A stretch of DNA of 64,000 nt. Origin: Odobenus rosmarus divergens (Eukaryota; Chordata; Mammalia; Carnivora; Odobenidae). Below, one piece after another: positions 58,236 through 64,000 of the stretch (its first letter is position 1; each line of letters starts with the position of its first letter). Position numbers and translations under genes: made by a program. The DNA is taken from contig NW_004450461.1 of NCBI RefSeq assembly GCF_000321225.1, positions 280,626 through 344,625 of the forward strand. The letters run 5' to 3'. The notes under the pieces are model-generated. The model made no database searches. It was given only the letters and a program-made list of their open reading frames with translations, and was not told where the DNA came from.

Positions 58236-58411
58236 AAACTGAGGGTTTCAGAAGGGAGGGGGTGAGGAGATGGGGTAGCCAGGTGATGGGTATTAAGGAG
58301 GGTACGTGTTGTGATGAGCACTGGGTGTTTACTCAACTAATGAATTGTTGAACACTACATCAAAAACTAATGATGTACTATATCTTGGCTAACTGAACAT
58401 AATAAAAAAAC
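58236..58411 (+). mobile_element. Carnivore L1 3'-end fragment
   Basis: AAACTGAGGGTTTCAGAAGG, CAGGTGATGGGTATTAAGGA, GTGATGAGCACTGGGTGTTT, ACACTACATCAAAAACTAAT and ATAATAAAAAAAC. TAAGGT on both sides (58228-58233 and 58412-58417) is a probable short part of the target-site duplication. It is related to, but distinct from, the three young tails (TATCTTGGCTAACTGAACAT at the end). Confidence 0.9.
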
Positions 58412-58544
58412 TAAGGTATCAGTTTTCCATATCAGCACATATACATCTTCACTTCTTTGTAACAGTTGTAGAGTTTTCATTTTATGTATACATATTTACT
58501 CTATACCTTGATAATTATATTTTATTTCAAAAATCAGATCCTTT

Positions 58545-58732
58545 TTGTAAAAAAATTATTTTATTTACTTATTTGAGAGAGAGAGAGAATGAGAAAGGGG
58601 GAGGGGCAGAGGGAGAGGGAGAAGCAACTCCCCACTGAGCAGGGATCCTAATGAGGCACTCCATCCCAGGACCCTGGGATCATGACCTGAGCCAAAGGCA
58701 GACGCTTAACAGACTGAGTCACCAAGGTGCCC
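58545..58732 (-). mobile_element. Can-SINE, antisense
   Basis: Tail side AAATTATTTTATTTACTTAT, body GGGGAGGGGCAGAGGGAGAG, GCACTCCATCCCAGGACCCT, head side GAGTCACCAAGGTGCCCTC. Flanks TCAAAAATCAGATCCTTTT and TCAAATTTCAGGTTTT form an imperfect duplication. Confidence 0.93.
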
Positions 58733-58789
58733 TCAAATTTCAGGTTTTAAAAAAAATGCTTGAATATCTTTATGTATAAAGTCTCAGTG

Positions 58790-59345
58790 TTCTGGATTAA
58801 AAGAAGTTAATTTCCTAGAACTAGGGAATCAGTGGGTCAAAAATTAGTGTCTATTTAAAATATTAATAAGTATTTGATAATTCTTCCACATTGTATATCA
58901 TCAAAATATACAACCATCAGAAATATGTGCCAATATCAGATTCTGTACACCATCACACATATTGTGTGTCAAAACTGTAGAGCCTTGCCGATCTGGCAAA
59001 TAATTTCTGTATAGAGAATTGTTCTTCTAATTTAAATTTCCTTTATCAGATGTAAGTTTGGGATATTTTCATGACTTTTAAAGCATTTTAGAAATATCTG
59101 TATACTGTAAGCTTGTGTATTTTGTCCATTTCATTTTTCCCAATGCATTTTTGTGATTCTTACATGTAGTAAGAATGTTTATTATATTAAAGAGATAAGT
59201 GTTTGCTATACGCATTGTCCATATTTTTCCCAGTATAGCATGTACTTTTGGCTTTATTTACATATATTTTTTCTTTGTGTGTATGTCAAATTTATTACTT
59301 TTGGTTTAATCTTTAATTTAGGATTTCAGAGCTACAAAATAATGT
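58790..59345 (-). mobile_element. Old L1M/L1ME, antisense fragment
   Basis: CAGTGGGTCAAAAATTAGTG, then TTCTTCCACATTG, CCTTGCCGATCTGGCAAATA, CCTTTATCAGATGTAAGTTT and CAAATTTATTACTTTTGG resemble reverse-complemented ORF2 of an old L1. Highly diverged. Confidence 0.55.
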
Positions 59346-61949
59346 TTAAGTAATAAATACTATATGTAAATAAAACTACATAAATACATAAAAATGTATA
59401 AAGTTATACATATGTATATATATTTATATCTAAACACTAGGAGAACTCAAAAAAAATAAGAATTGTTGTGCAAAACATTGCATAAAGATGTAGCTTCCTT
59501 CTTTTTGCCAGGTGGCTACCCAGGTGGAATTAACAGCCTTTAGTTTAATATATTTTAATATAATTTAAGCATTTTGTAATATATTCTACTATCGGGTGGG
59601 GTAAGATCTCTGGATGTTATTCTTCTGTTTTCAGAACTTTCCATGCAATTGTTTATATGTTGCATATTTACTTGTCCACATCAAATTTAAGAACAGTTAA
59701 TCAACTTTGAAAAAGTTTGCCTACCCAGTATTTTTATAGGAATCATTCCTTTTCAACATGTCTAGGGAAAAAAAATACTTATTACATTGAGATTTTCTAT
59801 CAGAGGATAAATGATGCAGTCAGACGAAGACTAAATATAAATGTGGGTTCTAGCAATGTTCCTTTAACAGGAACTGCATGAAATGAAGTGAATAAGAGAC
59901 AAAGGTGAGAGGGAGAAGTTGGATTCTTTTCCTTCCTTTGATCTATCAATATACTTATACAATGACCTATCAATATATACAATTATGCATACATCAATAT
60001 ATGCAATAAACTTATGAAAAAATTATTTTTAAAAGCATGTGTGTATGTGGCTGTGTGTGTGTGTGTGTGTGCAGTTACTTAGAATGATGGATAGTAGTTC
60101 AATATATTATTAGCTAGAAGTTTGGTTATAATCCATAGGAAATGAGTAAATATATACAAACATACTCTCTATATACATACACACACACTAATATTTATAT
60201 TAAGTACGTACATATATCATATGTATACTTTACCTAGTTTTCTGTGGAGTGCAACCAAAATATCAGGCTATTATCTATCATCCATAGATATACTTGGAGA
60301 TTCAGATGAGTAATTGCATTAGGAATGAGATAGCAAGAAGATCTTGTGTGTGATAAGATAAATCAGTTTTGCTGAGTTGTCCTAAGTGTAATAATACAAA
60401 AGACAGTTTGTTTTCTTGGAAAAGGAAAACCTTCCTAGTTCTCCATTCTGCTATTTACAAAGAATATACAAAATAACATACTATTTTCCTTAGTGTAATA
60501 CTGTGATAATCTTTGGGCTTGGAAGGTAAAACTCATAAGGGCCATGCTTATGGAGCAATGGTAGAGCTCTGTTCTGCTACCACAGACTTTTTTTGTAAGG
60601 GCCATTCACAAGGTGAGAAAAATGCCTTCAACTAAGAGACGAAGATATGGAAGATGAGAAATGGAGAGAAATGTGAATGCTAGCAAGAGAAAGATTTGGG
60701 GGGATGAAAAATTAGAGGACTAATAGGAAATTTATATATTTTAAAATTTTAGTAGGTAATGAAAGTGCCTTTTACTTGATATAATATCTTCAATCAAACT
60801 CATATTTCTACCTAAATCTTTTAGAAGTTTTAGAGATACATGAGAAACTGAGAAGTCTTTGAAAGTGAGAAAAGGACATGAATGGAGGCCTGTCTTTAAG
60901 GTACAGGCATCCAGTAGAACATAAAACCTTTGTCTCCCTTTTACAGTTTTTTTTTTAATTTCATTTAATAAACCTTATTTATGAACATGTAGTAAGGGGT
61001 AAGTAGTGCTGGCTCATAGAAGAGTTTTCATAAGTATGTGTGGCATGATAGATGAATTAATTAATCAGCTAACCAGTTAATACAACTGTGTTATGAAAAG
61101 AAAGATGGGCAAGGATATAAATACAAAAACTGACAGGGTTGTTTTTAAAGTTGTGGCTTGTGAACAGTAGATTTCTTTGTGATAATGTACACAGAGGAAA
61201 GTGTGGTTATTTAAATAAAAACTATCAAATCAAAAAAAATCTAACTGTGGAGAAGGAAGATTTCAATAATCAGGGTCAAGAAACTGGATATAAAATTTGG
61301 CATTGTAACATTTTAATGTAAACCTAGTGACAGGTTTGGGTTACTGTTCTCCAATATATTCACAACAATAACCCAGAGACCCTATTCAAATCACCCCTGG
61401 GTTTCTTAGGTAGTTACATTCATTATCCTTGGCCAAAATACTGTCAGAATTGCTTTCACAATTTGTGGGTAAACTATATTATATGTTAGTTCTTGATATA
61501 AAGTTATTGCCTATCTAGGATCTGAAGTCCTAGATTTAAGGGCCAGATGGGACTTACTTGTTATAAAGCAAACAAAAAAATGTCTAGGAAGAATAATCCT
61601 CCAGTTTATAATCATTTACTTCTATGCTTCAGTACTAAGCTGTAACACCTGCTATTACCCTAACACCTTTGTTTGTTTTAAATCCCAGAAGGCACTTATA
61701 CATCAGTGGATTATTTATACATTTATTTTTATTTTGAAACAGATGTGCAGATAAACAATGGAGCTGTTAAGGAAGAATTTTATTGTTAGGAAAAAGCAAT
61801 AGAGCTGTTACATCTCAAATGAATAATAGATATAGAATGTTTCTGCTATGTTGTTTTGTTTAGAATTTATTTTCTTTTCCAAAGACCCATGTGCTCTCTA
61901 ATATGGATATGTAAGAATTGATTCATGAACTCTGGAAAGAATTTTGGAA
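59346..61949. other. Unassigned sequence, 2.6 kb
   Basis: No gene and no transposon I can name. It contains a (GT)n array (60040-60071) and short TA/CA runs near 60175-60225. 61320-61700 is more complex than the rest. Confidence 0.4.
60040..60071. repeat. (GT)n microsatellite
   Basis: GTGTGTATGTGGC followed by about nine uninterrupted TG units. Confidence 0.92.
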
Positions 61950-62870
61950 ATAAATGCAACATAACAAGCTTAACATACAGTAAATTGTACCGATTAATAT
62001 ATTTTTAGGTATGTATTTTCTCATGAAATTTCTACTCTGATTAGGGTATATAGCATTATCAACACTCCTGAAACATCAGTTCCCAGTCAGTCACCCCAAA
62101 ATATTCACTGCTATTCTAATCATAGAATAATTCTTCCTGATTTTGATCTCTATATAAACAGAACAACAGAGCATAGACAAACTCTATTGTTTATGGCTTC
62201 CTTTGCTTGATATCAGATCTGTGAGATTCATCCCCCTTCTTGTGCTTCATACATTTTCATTATCATGTAGTATTCAATTGTGTAGATTAACAATTTCTTA
62301 ATTCATGTACCAATTCTGTTCTTATTAGAAATCTTCTTTGTTTCAAGTCTTGGATATTATGAATAAAACTGCTATGAACATTGTTGTATTTGTTTTTTGA
62401 TGGATATTAGAATTCCTTTCTGTTAGAAATGTACTGAGATGTGAAATTGCTAAATCACAGATTATATATACATATACAGTAGATGCAGTAAAACCTTAGT
62501 AGATACTGCAAGTTTTCTAAAGAGGTTACCCTAATTAAAAATCTCACCAACAATGTGTATTTGAGTTCATGCACATTCTTTCTTGGTGTTGTTAATCCTT
62601 TTAATTATATCTATTCCAATGGGAGTGTAGTGGTATTTCATTGTGTTCTTGATTTGCATTTCCCTAATAACTAATGAAATTGAGGCATTTAAAAATACTT
62701 ATTGACCATTTTGGTGGTTTCCTTTAAAAAATATCTGATCAATTTTTCAGCCCTTTGAGTTCTTTGTCAGTATAATGTTTTGCAAATATTTTCTCCATGT
62801 CAGTGGCTTGAATTTTTACTAATGTATGTTACTTTATACATTTTTTAGACGACTTTAATAGATTTAGAAT
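61950..62870 (-). mobile_element. Old L1M, antisense 3' UTR and ORF2
   Basis: AACATACAGTAAATTGTACC, GTGAGATTCATCCCCCTTCT, ATGAATAAAACTGCTATGAA, AAAATCTCACCAACAATGTG, TGATTTGCATTTCCCTAATA and TTTTGCAAATATTTTCTCCA are antisense L1 landmarks in order. Confidence 0.8.
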
Positions 62871-63003
62871 GTTTCCATTTATTCATAATTTGTTGAGTGT
62901 TTATAACATGAAATGAACAGTGTCTTTTTTTATGAGATGTGTTTCTGTATGTAGTGGTTTTCCTAAAATGTATGATTTTTCTAACATCAACTTTGTCTCA
63001 TTT

Positions 63004-63203
63004 AAAATTTTTTTTTTAAAGATTTTATTTATTTATTTGAGAGAGAGAGTAGCGAGAGAGGGAACACAAGCAAGGGCAGTGGGAGAGGGAGAAGCAGGCT
63101 TCCCTCCGAGCAGGGAGCCCAATGCGGGGCTCGATCCCAGGACCCTGAGATCATGATCTGAGCCGAAGGCAGATGCTAAACAACTGAGCCACCTAGGCGC
63201 CCC
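63004..63203 (-). mobile_element. Can-SINE, antisense, near-consensus
   Basis: TTTTTTTAAAGATTTTATTT, GAGAGGGAACACAAGCAAGG, GGGGCTCGATCCCAGGACCC, head side GAGCCACCTAGGCGCCCC. The duplication AA(C/T)TTTGTCTCATTT is at 62989-63003 and 63204-63218. Confidence 0.96.
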
Positions 63204-63218
63204 AATTTTGTCTCATTT

Positions 63219-64000
63219 TAAAGTTTATTTTTTATGAGCAGAATGTATATACCCTAACATGCAATCATGTTAGAGTTTATAGGATTTTATATATACATAC
63301 ACACATCTCTAATTTGACAATCTGTTTTTTAATTACAGTATTTGACTCATGAATATTAATGTAATTATCAATACATTTAGGTGGAAGATGAATCTCTAAC
63401 TATGTTTTTCTATTTATAGAATTTTCCCTTATTCCTTTCTCTCAGATATTGCCTTCTTTTGGCTAAACAATATATATTTTTTCACTTACTACCTTTATGA
63501 CCAATATGTTCTAGTAGACAAAGTTAGAAGAAATTTTCTTGAGCAGATCCACAATAAGAGGTATAATGAAATTAGTAGTTCATTTAGAAAAAACAAAAAG
63601 TGGTCATTGAAGGAATCACAGAAATGCCAGGAAGAAGGAATATCACTGGAAAGCATGAACCTTCAGGTAGACATATGAATATATTAATTTTTAGAGCAAT
63701 AATAATAATGTCTCATATAATTAAATGACAATAGTAGTATAATAATAATGTCTTGTGGTTATAAATATGTGACAATAATATTTCAAAAGGCATGACAGCT
63801 TAAATAAATTTGTACAAATCTCCACATTGTTCAGGAAGAGGTAAATATGTTAATATAAGATATAATGCACTACAACAAACATACAAATAATTTCTAATGT
63901 TGGGGGCAATGCTAGTATGTTGCCTCCTTTCAACTTTTAGAACTTTTTGAATACATGATTTTATATTTTCTATCAGTTCTGGAAAATCCTTGACTGACAT
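63219..64000. other. Unassigned AT-rich sequence to window end
   Basis: No gene or nameable repeat. There are several ATA-rich runs (63700-63780). A 66-codon minus-strand frame is cut by the window end at 64000 and shows no domain. Confidence 0.45.

Noticed and set aside
60578..60612. Possible micro-exon between a T-rich AG and GTGAGA
   Set aside because: It would be only about 13 bases, with nothing to support it.
1..64000. CRISPR array, operon, prophage or bacterial mobile element
   Set aside because: The repeats are dispersed SINE and LINE copies with A tails and target-site duplications. There is no regular repeat-spacer pattern and no prokaryotic gene layout.

Overview
This is mammalian genomic DNA with no confidently recognisable gene. 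It is AT-rich, almost free of CpG, has no long open reading frame, and is densely filled with retrotransposons. About 26 tRNA-Lys-derived Can-SINEs place it in Carnivora. Their diagnostic bases (head of the form GGGCGCCTGGGTGGCTCAG, then CTTCGGCTCAGGTCATGATC, and a CT-rich body ending AAATAAATAAAATCTTT) fit non-canid caniforms such as bears, seals or mustelids better than the dog or cat versions as I remember them. The 3' ends of the young L1 copies point the same way. That placement rests on remembered family consensus, not on a search.

Layout. 1-6.4 kb: the tail of a young L1, an L2, and an old antisense L1 carrying a SINE inside a SINE. 6.4-6.5 kb: a 75-bp segment on the minus strand with good splice sites on both sides and one open frame, the only place where I would suspect an exon. 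9-14 kb: old antisense L1 fragments, one interrupted by two SINEs, the second grown into a 250-bp polypurine microsatellite. 15-24 kb: MIR and L2 relics, SINEs, and long stretches I cannot assign. 24.4-26.3 kb: an ORF1-only (HAL1-like) L1 relic. 27-32 kb: L1 fragments and SINEs. 34.3-36.8 kb: a 5'-truncated antisense L1 that keeps the reverse-transcriptase FADD box. 38.2-41.6 kb: a sense L1 that has lost the reverse-transcriptase core and its endonuclease residues and carries two further L1 tails nested in one another. 42-48 kb: SINEs, an interspersed repeat I cannot name, and an MLT1 solo LTR inserted in a MIR. 49-64 kb: a young L1 tail, three short tRNA-Lys-like SINEs, a twin-primed (inverted) L1, and more old L1.

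Nothing here forms an operon or pathway. The window reads as intergenic or deep intronic sequence, and its interest lies in the insertion history. Many insertions keep both target-site duplications, so their order can be read directly. Old L1M, L2, MIR and HAL1 form the background; MLT1 and L1MA came next, then Can-SINEs, and last the young L1 tails. Apart from the possible exon, I found no undescribed gene system.
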